Assembly: GCA_930367205.1 (NCBI GenBank)
Contig: OV884012.1
Location: forward strand, 36,223,520 to 36,287,519
Source of the DNA: Acanthosoma haemorrhoidale
Lineage: Eukaryota > Arthropoda > Insecta > Hemiptera > Acanthosomatidae
Direction: 5' to 3'
Length of the DNA: 64,000 nt
Shown: one piece after another, positions 49,643 through 61,056 of the stretch
Layout of the letters: each line of letters opens with the position of its first letter
How positions within the stretch are numbered: position 1 is the stretch's first letter
The notes under the pieces: generated by a model
Databases searched by the model: none
Told to the model about the DNA's origin: nothing
Seen by the model: only the letters and a program-made list of their open reading frames with translations
Program-made: the position numbers and the translations under genes

Positions 49643-51062
49643 AAAACTTTATCGGTCCACAAAGTATTAAAAATAAACTAAAATTTTCTAAATATACATA
49701 TGGTCCCAAAAATAATGGAAAAATAAATAGAGACAGGATATCTGGAAAGCACTATTTAGTGCTTATATACTATTATATAGTATGTAGTAGTATATACTAT
49801 ATATAGTAGTAATGCACTATTATAGTGCCGCGGGGAAAGACTGTAACTTCAACCGTACGTGTATTGTGACTTGACTCTGGTCCCACCCCTCCCACATCTG
49901 TCACATATATTTGCCTGTAACAAAGTTCGGAACTAACGTACAGGCAAGGCTTTTACCGTTTTTCCTAGAAAAATCCCGTGGCCCGTCTGAAAAACCCGTT
50001 CGTGTGTGGCTGGCTAGCTAATATAAACAGCGCGAATGAGGGTCAGGGCGTACAGTACTGTGCTACATGACCCTTGCTCCACACGTGTGCTTACGGCACA
50101 GTTTCCAGTGCGAGTCAGTGTGCACTGTTTCAAGGGTATGCTATTATTTTATCAATTCGAGCGATTTCATCTTTTCTGCATGACACTGGCCATAATGGTT
50201 ATAAAAGGTGTCCCAGAAGTAACGCAAGATTTGAATTTGCAGCCATTTGTGCAGTAAAGTGCTGGCAACCCTAAAAAAAAAACAATTTGACAACCGACAG
50301 TTTAGGGTTAGTAAACATGGAGCGTTACACGATAGAACAACGTGTCTTTATAATGTTCAGCAACATTATCTCGAAAATAATGAAAGTTTGGCGGCCGCAG
50401 TTCGAAAATTTCATACAAAATATGGTGGGGATAGTGTTATGACTTCATCAACTGTGAAGAGATTAATTGAAAAATTTAGGGAGACTGGATAAGTTGGAGA
50501 CACTAAACACACTGCTCGTCCAAAAACAAGCCGTTGAAATGTCAATATCGAAGCAGTGCGTGAGAGTGTTGTTAAAAATTCAGGAACATCAATTCGGCGT
50601 CGTAAACACAGTTCTTTGTGCCGAAATTGGATGATATTGACGTGGCCATTATGTGGTTTCAACAAGATAGTGCTACATGCCATACAGCCCATGAAACAAT
50701 TCGAATACTGCATGAGACATTTCCAGGTCATGTACTCTCTCGTTTCGGTGATCAGAATTGGCCCCCTAGATCGTGTGATTTAACACCTTTAGATTTCTTT
50801 TTATGGGGATATTTAAATTCAAAGGTGCATGTCAACAAGCCCACATCCACCCGTGCATCAAAAGAGGAAATTCAACGCTGCATCAACGAAATTCAACCAC
50901 ATTTATGCCAAATGGTCATGGAAAATTTCGATATAAGAGTGCGTATGTGCCAACATAGCCGTGGAGGCCTTAGCCCGATGTGTTATTCTATAAATAACCC
51001 TATCCTATTTACTTTATAATTCAATAAAAAAATAAAAACAAAAATACTAAAAACTGTGTTTT
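49643..51062 (+). repeat. Left arm of a 1,420-bp inverted duplication
   Basis: The arm reads as the reverse complement of 52,091-53,510 with almost no differences and no length change. It contains about 560 bp of unidentified sequence and most of a mariner element. An AT-rich imperfect palindrome sits at about 49,764-49,830. Confidence 0.9.
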
Positions 51063-51127
51063 CTATTTCTTGCGTCAATCAATCAAGAATCTTGATCAAA
51101 TCTTGCGTCAATTCTGGGACAGCCTTT
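50204..51127 (+). mobile_element. Internally deleted mariner, copy 1
   Basis: Terminal inverted repeats AAAGGTGTCCCAGAAGTAAC at the left and the reverse complement of AAAGGCTGTCCCAGAATTGA at the right, with TA on the left. ATG at 50,317 opens a helix-turn-helix region (MERYTIEQ, later NNESLAAAVRKFHTKYGGDS and TVKRLIEKFRETG) that is frameshifted near 50,350. Then SIRRR passes directly into PKLDDIDVAIMWFQQDSATC and RSCDLTPLDFFLWGYL, which hold the second and third catalytic Asp. The part with the first catalytic Asp is missing, so no active transposase can be made. Confidence 0.9.
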
Positions 51128-52056
51128 ATGAAGGCCTAACTAACTAAAGCAGAGTGTTCCTCCTTTCCATGTACTCACTCCTCTAAACTGTCATCTTTAA
51201 TGTCCATTTCTGCATCCGAATTTGATTCTGAACTTTAATCAAAATAAATTCGGCCATTTCATCAGAAAGAACAAACACACAGGATACGGGTGGCATGAAA
51301 CTGCGTTGCAATGTGCGCTCATACCTGTATTACATTGTTTTTTTCCCGAACTGTTATGCTGTTTTCCTGCCTCGCCGATGTCGCCTGCGTCTCAATGCCC
51401 CCATCCTACTATCTTATCCAGTACCATCAACTGTTACACCTCTGAACTAAAAAAAATAGCAACTTTTTAAAGTAATAAACATTTATTTGTTATTTTTTGT
51501 TGCTTTATTTATGATCTATAAAACTAAAATTAAAATTAGACGATTAGAAATAATTATTCCTGTCACTTTATTCTCAAAATATCCGCAAATCATTCTTAAA
51601 ACACAAGAATAAGTCTTCATCAGCCTTATATTCAGCCAAGTGTGAAAATAAAAACTCTACTCAGTTCTCTTCCCTAGGCCCTCATTCTCCATACTACCCC
51701 TAATTTACGAGCTGCCTAACTACTCCGTCACTTCACATCTTGATGAAAATATCAATCAACAAGGACATAGTTATTTTATTGTATAATTTACGCTTGTTTT
51801 TTGTTTAAAGTTCATAATTATTATAACAAACAAGCGTAAAATATTGTTCAGCTAGAAGTTTATGGAATGGTTATATCTATTCAAACGATTTCTTCAACAC
51901 ATGGCAAGGGAATGTTCACGGTCTTGAAGCCTATCATGTTGTTATCTGTTCATTAGGTAATACCTTCATAAGAGCATGTTGGTGATAGCAATTGTAGCAG
52001 TGCAACCAGGGCATAAAACAAATTAGTACTGTGGAGTAAGTCTATGTTCTTATGTA
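51128..52056. other. Spacer of the inverted duplication
   Basis: Single-copy sequence between the two mariner 3' ends. No coding domain recognised. Confidence 0.5.
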
Positions 52057-52949
52057 AAGGGTGTCCTTGAATTAACGCAAGATTTGATTTAAAACACAGT
52101 TTTTAGTATTTTTGTTTTTATTTTTTTATTGAATTATAAAGTAAATAGGATAGGGTTATTTATAGAATAACACATCGGGCTAAGGCCTCCACGGCTATGT
52201 TGGCACATACGCACTCTTATATCGAAATTTTCCATGACCATTTGGCATAAATGTGGTTGAATTTCGTTGATGCAGCGTTGAATTTCCTCTTTTGATGCAC
52301 GGGTGGATGTGGGCTTGTTGACATGCACCTTTGAATTTAAATATCCCCATAAAAAGAAATCTAAAGGTGTTAAATCACACGATCTAGGGGGCCAATTCTG
52401 ATCACCGAAACGAGAGAGTACATGACCTGGAAATGTCTCATGCAGTATTCGAATTGTTTCATGGGCTGTATGGCATGTAGCACTATCTTGTTGAAACCAC
52501 ATAATGGCCACGTCAATATCATCCAATTTCGGCACAAAGAACTGTGTTTACGACGCCGAATTGGTGTTCCTGAATTTTTAACAACACTCTCACGCACTGC
52601 TTCGATATTGACATTTCAACGGCTTGTTTTTGGACGAGCAGTGTGTTTAGTGTCTCCAACTTATCCAGTCTCCCTAAATTTTTCAATTAATCTCTTCACA
52701 GTTGATGAAGTCATAACACTATCCCCACCATATTTTGTATGAAATTTTCGAACTGCGGCCGCCAAACTTTCATTATTTTCGAGATAATGTTGCTGAACAT
52801 TATAAAGACACGTTGTTCTATCGTGTAACGCTCCATGTTTACTAACCCTAAACTGTCGGTTGTCAAATTGTTTTTTTTTTAGGGTTGCCAGCACTTTACT
52901 GCACAAATGGCTGCAAATTCAAATCTTGCGTTACTTCTGGGACACCTTT
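52057..52949 (-). mobile_element. Internally deleted mariner, copy 2
   Basis: Same structure, same frameshift and same internal deletion as copy 1, in opposite orientation. TA lies on both sides (52,055-52,056 and 52,950-52,951). Its 3' terminal repeat (AAGGGTGTCCTTGAATTAAC) differs from that of copy 1, and about 35 bp present near the 3' end of copy 1 are missing. One coding difference is visible (Ser to Pro before IRRR). Confidence 0.9.
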
Positions 52950-53510
52950 TATAACCATTATGGCCAGTGTCATGCAGAAAAGATGAAATCGCTCGAATTG
53001 ATAAAATAATAGCATACCCTTGAAACAGTGCACACTGACTCGCACTGGAAACTGTGCCGTAAGCACACGTGTGGAGCAAGGGTCATGTAGCACAGTACTG
53101 TACGCCCTGACCCTCATTCGCGCTGTTTATATTAGCTAGCCAGCCACACACGAACGGGTTTTTCAGACGGGCCACGGGATTTTTCTAGGAAAAACGGTAA
53201 AAGCCTTGCCTGTACGTTAGTTCCGAACTTTGTTACAGGCAAATATATGTGACAGATGTGGGAGGGGTGGGACCAGAGTCAAGTCACAATACACGTACGG
53301 TTGAAGTTACAGTCTTTCCCCGCGGCACTATAATAGTGCATTACTACTATATATAGTATATACTACTACATACTATATAATAGTATATAAGCACTAAATA
53401 GTGCTTTCCAGATATCCTGTCTCTATTTATTTTTCCATTATTTTTGGGACCATATGTATATTTAGAAAATTTTAGTTTATTTTTAATACTTTGTGGACCG
53501 ATAAAGTTTT
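52091..53510 (-). repeat. Right arm of the 1,420-bp inverted duplication
   Basis: Inverted partner of 49,643-51,062. It includes the mariner 5' part and the same 560 bp of flanking sequence. At its right end it runs directly into the third mariner copy. Confidence 0.9.
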
Positions 53511-54350
53511 TAGTATTTTTGTTTTTATTTTTTTATTGAATTATAAAGTAAATAGGATAGGGTTATTTATAGAATAACACATCGGGCTAAGGCCTCCACG
53601 GCTATGTTGGCACATACGCACTCTTATATCGAAATTTTCCATGACCATTTGGCATAAATGTGGTTGAATTTCGTTGATGCAGCGTTGAATTTCCTCTTTT
53701 GATGCACGGGTGGATGTGGGCTTGTTGACATGCACCTTTGAATTTAAATATCCCCATAAAAAGAAATCTAAAGGTGTTAAATCACACGATCTAGGGGGCC
53801 AATTCTGATCACCGAAACGAGAGAGTACATGACCTGGAAATGTCTCATGCAGTATTCGAATTGTTTCATGGGCTGTATGGCATGTAGCACTATCTTGTTG
53901 AAACCACATAATGGCCACGTCAATATCATCCAATTTCGGCACAAAGAACTGTGTTTACGACGCCGAATTGATGTTCCTGAATTTTTAACAACACTCTCAC
54001 GCACTGCTTCGATATTGACATTTCAACGGCTTGTTTTTGGACGAGCAGTGTGTTTAGTGTCTCCAACTTATCCAGTCTCCCTAAATTTTTCAATTAATCT
54101 CTTCACAGTTGATGAGGTCATAACACTATCCCCACCATATTTTGTATGAAATTTTCGAACTGCGGCCGCCAAACTTTCATTATTTTCGAGATAATGTTCA
54201 ACAATAAAGACACGTTGTTCTATCGTGCAACGCTCCATTTTTGCTAACCCTAAACTGTCAGCTGTCAAATTGTTTTTTTTTAGGGTTGCCAGCACTTCAC
54301 TGCACAAATGGTGGCAAATTCAAATCTTGGGCTACTTCTGGTACACCCTT
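53507..54350 (-). mobile_element. Internally deleted mariner, copy 3 (3' truncated)
   Basis: Same orientation as copy 2. Its 3' terminal repeat is missing: the sequence starts within the 3' UTR, at the edge of the right arm. The 5' terminal repeat near 54,320-54,350 is followed by TA. The N-terminal region is unbroken here (IEQRVFIVEHYLENNESLAA), unlike in copies 1 and 2. The internal deletion joining SIRRR to PKLDD is the same. Several substitutions separate it from the other two copies. Confidence 0.88.
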
Positions 54351-54352
54351 TA

Positions 54353-55379
54353 TATATAGATATCTAATAACTGGATGGAGCTGATGGAGTGAACTTGATT
54401 ATGGTGAGGGTGGTATGAACAAGAGCGAAAACCCATCCTTTCTCATGGCAGAGTTTTTCAATTTCTTCAGCATCTTTGATCAAAATGGTTAATTTTCTTT
54501 TAGCGACCTCGTGGAATATTTTTGAGTGCATAATTCTTTACTTGTTATGATTAAGGGGTGAGAAAAGTACCACAACAGATCCATTTTAAAGAAATGACTA
54601 ATAATTTGTATTTCCATAACCCTTTGATTCATCAATATAATGAAGTCATAAAAAGCTACAATATGTACATGCTACATTTACTGTGGAGGGGCCCTACCAC
54701 ATGGCATATATGAGATATGAAAAAGAAATATCACTAAGGTCTGATGCCAGAACTTGCATGAAGACAAAAACCTAAGCTCCACCCAGCTGGGGGACCACGA
54801 GACTTCCAGAGCCTAATGCATTATCCAGTACTACTGTGTACCATCACAGGATTAAGAAATACTTATTTGTTACTGTAATTTAATTTAATAGAGTGTATAT
54901 AAGGTTGTTAACCTGTTCATTAATGATTTCAAGTTGTTAATTGGCATATTTTTAGTTTAAGCCAAGTACTTTCTATAAAAGAAATATTTTTCAAAATAAA
55001 TACTCTTCACTTAGAAGCATGTATCAATTTACAAGAAAATTTAAATTAAATAAGTTTTTGGATTTATAGTATATCAACCATATGATATAACCCCAAACTT
55101 TAAAAATTAATTAGATACTATCAATATATAAATATCTGGTATGGAATAAAAATAAAAAAAATTGTTTCCAAAAAGTAAAATGGGCATGAACTGGATCACA
55201 ATTTTTACCTTTGTAACAAAAATAGGATATAATAAGTTTCAAACAAAGGCAAGGGAAAATCTATCAATGATTTGTTCTGTGCCCATTGAATTGGATTAAG
55301 TATAAAGAAACTACTTGCATTCAACAAGGTAAATATTGTTTAATTGTGTTGTAAAAGTGATACCAGTTTCAAAAGCAGT
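54353..55379. other. Upstream region of the MGME1-like gene
   Basis: AT-rich. CAACAAG|gtaaat at 55,323-55,335 resembles a splice donor and could end a 5' UTR exon, in which case the acceptor would be just before the coding exon. No promoter was identified. Confidence 0.35.
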
Positions 55380-58300
55380 ATGCAGAGGGCAAATAACTTT
55401 GCCATCTTAATGGTTTTCATAAAAAGATGCTTATCGGATTCATCGTCCAAGGGAAATAAGCATTATACCTTCTCTGTAAGACACATAAAAACTGAACTGA
55501 ATAACCGTTCTTATTTAGTGAAAAAAACTACTGCTATTCCTAGAGAAATAACCTGCTACAATACAATTGATTGTGGGAGCATACTCCCCGAAAAACCTGA
55601 TTTACAATTTTTTTGTAATAAATCATCCCTAAATTCTGAATTAATATTTGGCTTAGGAAAAAAAATTCAAGAAGGTAACAAATATCTGCAGGATTTATTC
55701 AATAAATTGATTTCACCCTATCCTGTACAAAAAGAATTGAATAATAGTTCAGATTCTCACTCCAATGGTTTAAGTGCTAGAAATGACAACCTCTTGAACA
55801 GCATCATTGACCAAGGGCCTATTAATCCTTTGAAAGGAAGCATGAATATTCATTTTATCAACTCTCTTACAGGTGAAAACATTGCAATCGAACCATCAAA
55901 ACAAAAGACAAAAGGATCAGTTTTTACTTCTGAATATAATACAGAAAAAGGCTACATCAAAGATGATCCTTTTTATCAGTCTAGTCTAACATGTTTTGGA
56001 ACAGAACAGAGAGATGAAACAAACTCATTTGTAAATCTGAATGATATTGATAAAACAAAACGAAGTGATCTTAGATTATTGTCTAATGATTGTTTTGGAA
56101 ATCAACGGAACACAGAAGAAAATATTAATCATTTGTCTACAAGTAACATTAAAGAACTAGTAAGTAAGAAAATTGTTGATTTAATGTTATTCAATTCTAA
56201 GCCTAATGAAATTTCATTTAATAATATGTTAATCTTAAACCCTAGATCACATACAAAACCAGTTGTTGTTTATATCAAAGAAAAAGGGGTTTATGTAATT
56301 CAGTCAGAAAATATGAATTTCGATTATGAAATTAAGAACTACATAAAGAAATTGGACAAATGTAAAAGTAATGGGGTTTTTACAGAACGTTTAAACTTTA
56401 TCAGATTCTATAAAATGCCTTACTTAGACTGTTTTCTTGACATATTGCCAAATAATGATTCAAAATTATTTTTGTCAAATGTCCCTAAACTGTTAAGCCA
56501 TAAATACTACCAAAATTTTTCAAGAACTATTGAATCAGGCCAAACCAACTTTACTAATCTAGGAAAACACAGCCATGATATAACTTTAATGGTACAGGAA
56601 TCGCATCCTCTCGGCAGTAGTGCCGACAAATTCTGGATCCTACCTGAAGAGGATGGAGATGGTAAAAATATTTTCAAAAAACCTACCACTGATTGTGTAG
56701 AAATAAAGAATGAAGAAACCACAAGTATTGATTGTGACTCCATGTCACAACATAAAAAATTACTTTCATCCGAGTCAGAACTTCCAGTTAATGATAAAGC
56801 CTCTATAAATAAAGACAAATTGATTCAAGAAACAGTTGTTCCAAACACTAGTATTTTAAGTATTATTAATTCTATTGATAGATCGGCTGTAATCATACAA
56901 AAAGATTTGTATATTACCGACCAAATCATTCAAAAAATTCAAAAGGAAGAAGAAAAATCAAAGCAGAAAGATCTAGATAAAAATAAGTTGCTAAGTGGCG
57001 GGAATAAGCATAGTCACAAATTATATCTGGATGTAAATGATCCTATTCCAATGGAAACTGAAACGCATAAAGAAGTTACATTAAGTGATAGGAACACAAA
57101 ATTAAATAATCATGCTGAAGAGAGTAAAAATAATAAAATAAGTGATCTAGGTATATTTTTGAGCCTTCACTCTATTGATAGTAATGGAAACATGTTATTT
57201 AACTTACTAGATGAAGCTGGTAAAATTATTTCTACTTACTGTACTCAATATAGAGCAGACACTTGTAATCACTATGCTCAACTAAAACCAATAGAATCTC
57301 AGGATGGTAATTGTCATGAAATAAATCAAAGGAATGAATTAAGTCAATGTTCTACGTCATTAGGTTATGAATCTTTAAAGCTAAGCAATCCTGAAAAACC
57401 TAATCCCAGGCTTCACGAAAAAATAGCAAATAATGGTCCGTTGAACACATTACTTGAAGTAGGCGTGAGCAAAACTTGGTGCAATGCCATTAAAAAAAGT
57501 AAGCCTCTAAAGAAAGCGTTTATAGAAAATTTGCAACATAAAAAAATTAACTTAGGAATATTATCATGTACAAACAGTGATATAAAACAAAAAATTGAAA
57601 TAGACTCAATTTCAGAAGAAAAAAAAGTGTCTTGCCCCAAAATATTGCAAGTTGAGGACAATGGCATTAATCTGTTCAAAAATGAAGTAGATGATTACAT
57701 TAAAGCAGATGATTTTAAAAAAGTACAGAATACTAAAAAGAAAAATGATTTATCAACTGTTAGTAACAATAACAATTTAAGAATAGAAGTTCATGGTCAT
57801 AAAATTATAGAAAAAAGCGAGTTACCCATTCCTATTGGGGCCATGATGAGCTTACCTGATTACAGTTCTATTGTTGATAACACCACTCATTGTTTGTCGA
57901 ATAGCAATACCAATAAAAATGATATTGCGCAGAACATATATATTCCTAACCACAGAAAGTTTGGAAGTTCAACAACAAATTATTCGTCAAATAAACAAAT
58001 TGACCACATTACAAAAACAACAATATCGTCAATAAAAAAAAACAATTTTACGGACATTAAAGTTTCAGAAGTAGAAACATTTGTGGATTCTCGTTTGCCT
58101 GTACCATTTTCAACAGAAACATTTTTTCAGATATTTGGAACGAATTCATCTCTTCGTGATCATTCTGCTATCATTGATACCACTAAATATAAGTTGTCAT
58201 TACATAATAAAGCTTCCGGAAACTTAACAAATTTGGATGTAATGGCAAAACTAGATAGTATTGAGAGGAGTATAAAAAAATTAAACATGTATGCTAAAGC

Positions 58301-61056
58301 TCCATACTCACCAAAACTCAAAGAGCCTAATACTCTAAATAAACCTGATGTTCCTCCGAAAAAAGTAATTTCAAGTTCTGCTAATTACCAGGGGAATGAA
58401 AAAAATAAAACATTTGTGAAAGAAATCAAAAATAGAAATTTACACAATTTAAAGAACAAAACAATTGGTGGAGAGGAAAAGGACACAAACACTGTTGAAA
58501 ATTTACCTTTGATGAAAGATGCCCAAAATAAACTCCCCGCTAAAACTACTGATTTTAAAGGGATTGATAAGATAAATCATAATATTAAATTAATGATAAA
58601 TAAACATAATAATAAAGGTAAAGGGAAGAAAAACTTGATAGTTTTAAATCAAAATGTCAAAAATAAAGAAATAGATCAAATAAATACTGATGGAGGGATC
58701 GAAAAGTCTGATGGTGTGTCTGGTTATTACATTGACCTTTTTAACTTTTATAAAAGTAACAAGGTCAACAAAAAATCCAAGTTTCCAATTTTAAAGAAAA
58801 GTAATATTTATGACCAAAAAGGATTTTCAAATCGAGATAGGCAAATATTAATGGAAATTAAAAAAGAAATTCCAAAGCACAGAGCAAATCGAAAGAGAAT
58901 CAGTAAACAACCAGTTAGATCTACCACTAACAGAAGAAGTGGTAAAAAGTTACTCAAACGTCCAGGAAAGTCACAAGTTATGGGAATTTTAAATGGATCT
59001 CAAAACAAGCAAACTATCGATAGTAAAATTAGACCTATAAAAAAAAAGATTACATCTAACAAAAAAAATCAATCTGATGTTAAAATGAGCAACTTTCCTG
59101 ACACACATTTAGAAAAGAGGGAACAATTGTTACCAAATTCCAAACAAAAGAAGCAAGTGGCAAAAGAAGAACAAAAAGTTGTTGAGAATACAAAAAAGAA
59201 AACCCAGAAAATAACTAATAACAATTCTTCAATAGCTAAATCAGTTGCTTCAAACCGGAACCAAAACATAAATTGCCCAGGCAAATTTGATAAGCAGCAA
59301 CACAAACCTCCACAAAGAGAAACTAGTAAGGCAAATGAACACATTAATGCTCACTTGCCTAAGAAGAAAGAAGAAAAAAAGATAGATTCAACAAAAAGTA
59401 TACTAAAAAATAGAGATTCAGGTACAAAATTTGTAGAAGTAGAAAAGCTTGTTTCACTAAAACCAGGAAGCTCCATTCAAAATTCAGAACATAAACAAAA
59501 AATTCTTGAAAACACAGAGAAACAAAGCAATACATTGAAAAATGATGATGGAAAGCCTAATGATGAAACATGCAATAAGAAGCCTTTATGTTATACTTAT
59601 ATTGCGACTGAAGCTTATATTAATAAGCCAGAAAAAATCAAATCAATTCCAGACAAAACTTTTAGCTTTCCTTCATTTTCAAAATTAATAGAGAAAAGCC
59701 CACCTCCTCCCCCACAGAAAGTAACAGTTTTGGAGAAATATAACAAAACTGCTACAAATGAAGATAAAGAAATACAAGAAATCTTTAGAAAAGACTTAAT
59801 TAAGAAGTCACAAGAGAAAATTGAACTTAAAAGTGGAATAGATTTTCGATTAAAGACTCCTAAAATAAAAAACACAAAATCTAAACTCAAATTATTGAAA
59901 ATGAATAAACAGAAAAGAGAAATTAGCCCAGTCTCTATGGATGGAAAAGTTCAATTAGTCACAAAGGAAGTAAAAAAAAACACTGATGTTAGGACTAAAC
60001 CTTGGACACCAAAAACATATACATCAAATAATAGTCAGATGAAAAATATAGAATCTCAAAAACCATTACCTAAAATAAATCTAAAAAATAAACAAGAAAT
60101 GTCATCAGTAAAAAAAGAACCAAATAAAGATAGTAAAAATTTGGCTAAGAGAAAAACAAATAATAAAGTTTCTTCAAAATCTTTTGATGATGTGCCATCG
60201 GCAGTAAACTTTTCAAAGAAAGAATCGAGTAAAAAATATGATTTAAGAGATGAGTCCCCTTCAAGAGGATTAAAAAATATGTCCTCTGCAAAAACCTCAG
60301 TAAAGAAAGAGCCAAATAAAAAACATAGTCTAAAAAATAGTCCCTCTTCTAAAGCTTTTGACAAAAGGTCAAATTTAAAAGTTATATTGGAACCAGTCAT
60401 TAAAAATGAAGATAATGCAGCTAAGGGCATAGATAAAAAACATTTTAATAAAGGAGGGAGTAGGAGATCACACGAGGAAAAAAATAAGTCTATTGCTACA
60501 GCTAATGAGCCAGCCACTGCCTCTCAAAAACCAGTTACTGTAACTCAAGAGCCAGTTATTGTTGCAAGTCAGGAACCAATTACTGTTAATCATGAGCCAG
60601 TTGTTGTTACTCAGGAGCCAGTCACTGTTATTAAGAAACCATCTACTGTTGCCCACCAGCCAACGTCTGTTAACCAGCAGCCAACTTCTGCCCAAACTAA
60701 AATAGCTAATAGAAAAGATTTCCCAACGCTTCTTATTGATGTTGATAAAATGTCTAAAGAAATCAAGCCAGAGTTTGACCTGAATAAATGTCTAAAATGT
60801 AGTGTAGCCCATGAAAAAATTGTCGATTTTCCATTGCACAATACAAAGAAACGGTTGTTATTCCCCCGTGCTTCACGAGTCCTTAATATTGATCCATCTA
60901 GAGACCCTGTCCTCCATAAGGAATTGGATTCTTTTCCATCTGTAACAAAGATCTTGAACGCAACCATTCCTGAAAATTCTAGAGAAATTCTAAGAGAATG
61001 GAGAAGAAGCATGATAGATGAACTAGGAGAAGATGGGTTCAAATTATTTTATAAAG
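55380..61056 (+). CDS. Mgme1: MGME1-like exonuclease with giant N-terminal extension, first coding exon
   Basis: One exon of 5,677 nt encodes 1,892 residues without a stop. I chose ATG at 55,380 (MQRANNFAILMVFIKRCLSD); the frame is closed upstream by TAA at 55,341, and the first residues are basic and hydrophobic, as in a mitochondrial presequence. About 1,800 residues follow that I do not recognise: Lys/Asn/Ser-rich, probably disordered, with a twice-repeated SxLP(I/V)P..S(A/S)I(V/I)D(N/T)T motif (about residues 811-840 and 902-940), a PPPPP stretch (about 1,440) and a Val-Thr-x-x-x-Pro repeat region (about 1,710-1,775). From about residue 1,813 the MGME1 fold begins: FPRASRVLNI, SFPSVTKILNATIPE, EWRRSMIDELGEDGFKLFYK. 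Human MGME1 has 344 residues. MGME1 is a RecB-like single-strand exonuclease that trims mitochondrial DNA ends. The donor is AAAG|gtgaat. Whether all the extension is in the mature protein is unknown. Confidence 0.9.

Noticed and set aside
55344..55379. Twelve codons upstream of the chosen MGME1 start, opened by TTG
   Set aside because: TTG is not a normal start in animal nuclear genes. The first ATG in the frame is at 55,380, and a TAA closes the frame at 55,341.
56507..61042. Several minus-strand frames of 75-153 codons
   Set aside because: They lie opposite the MGME1 extension and follow from its Lys/Asn-rich composition; they have no domain and no supporting splice sites.
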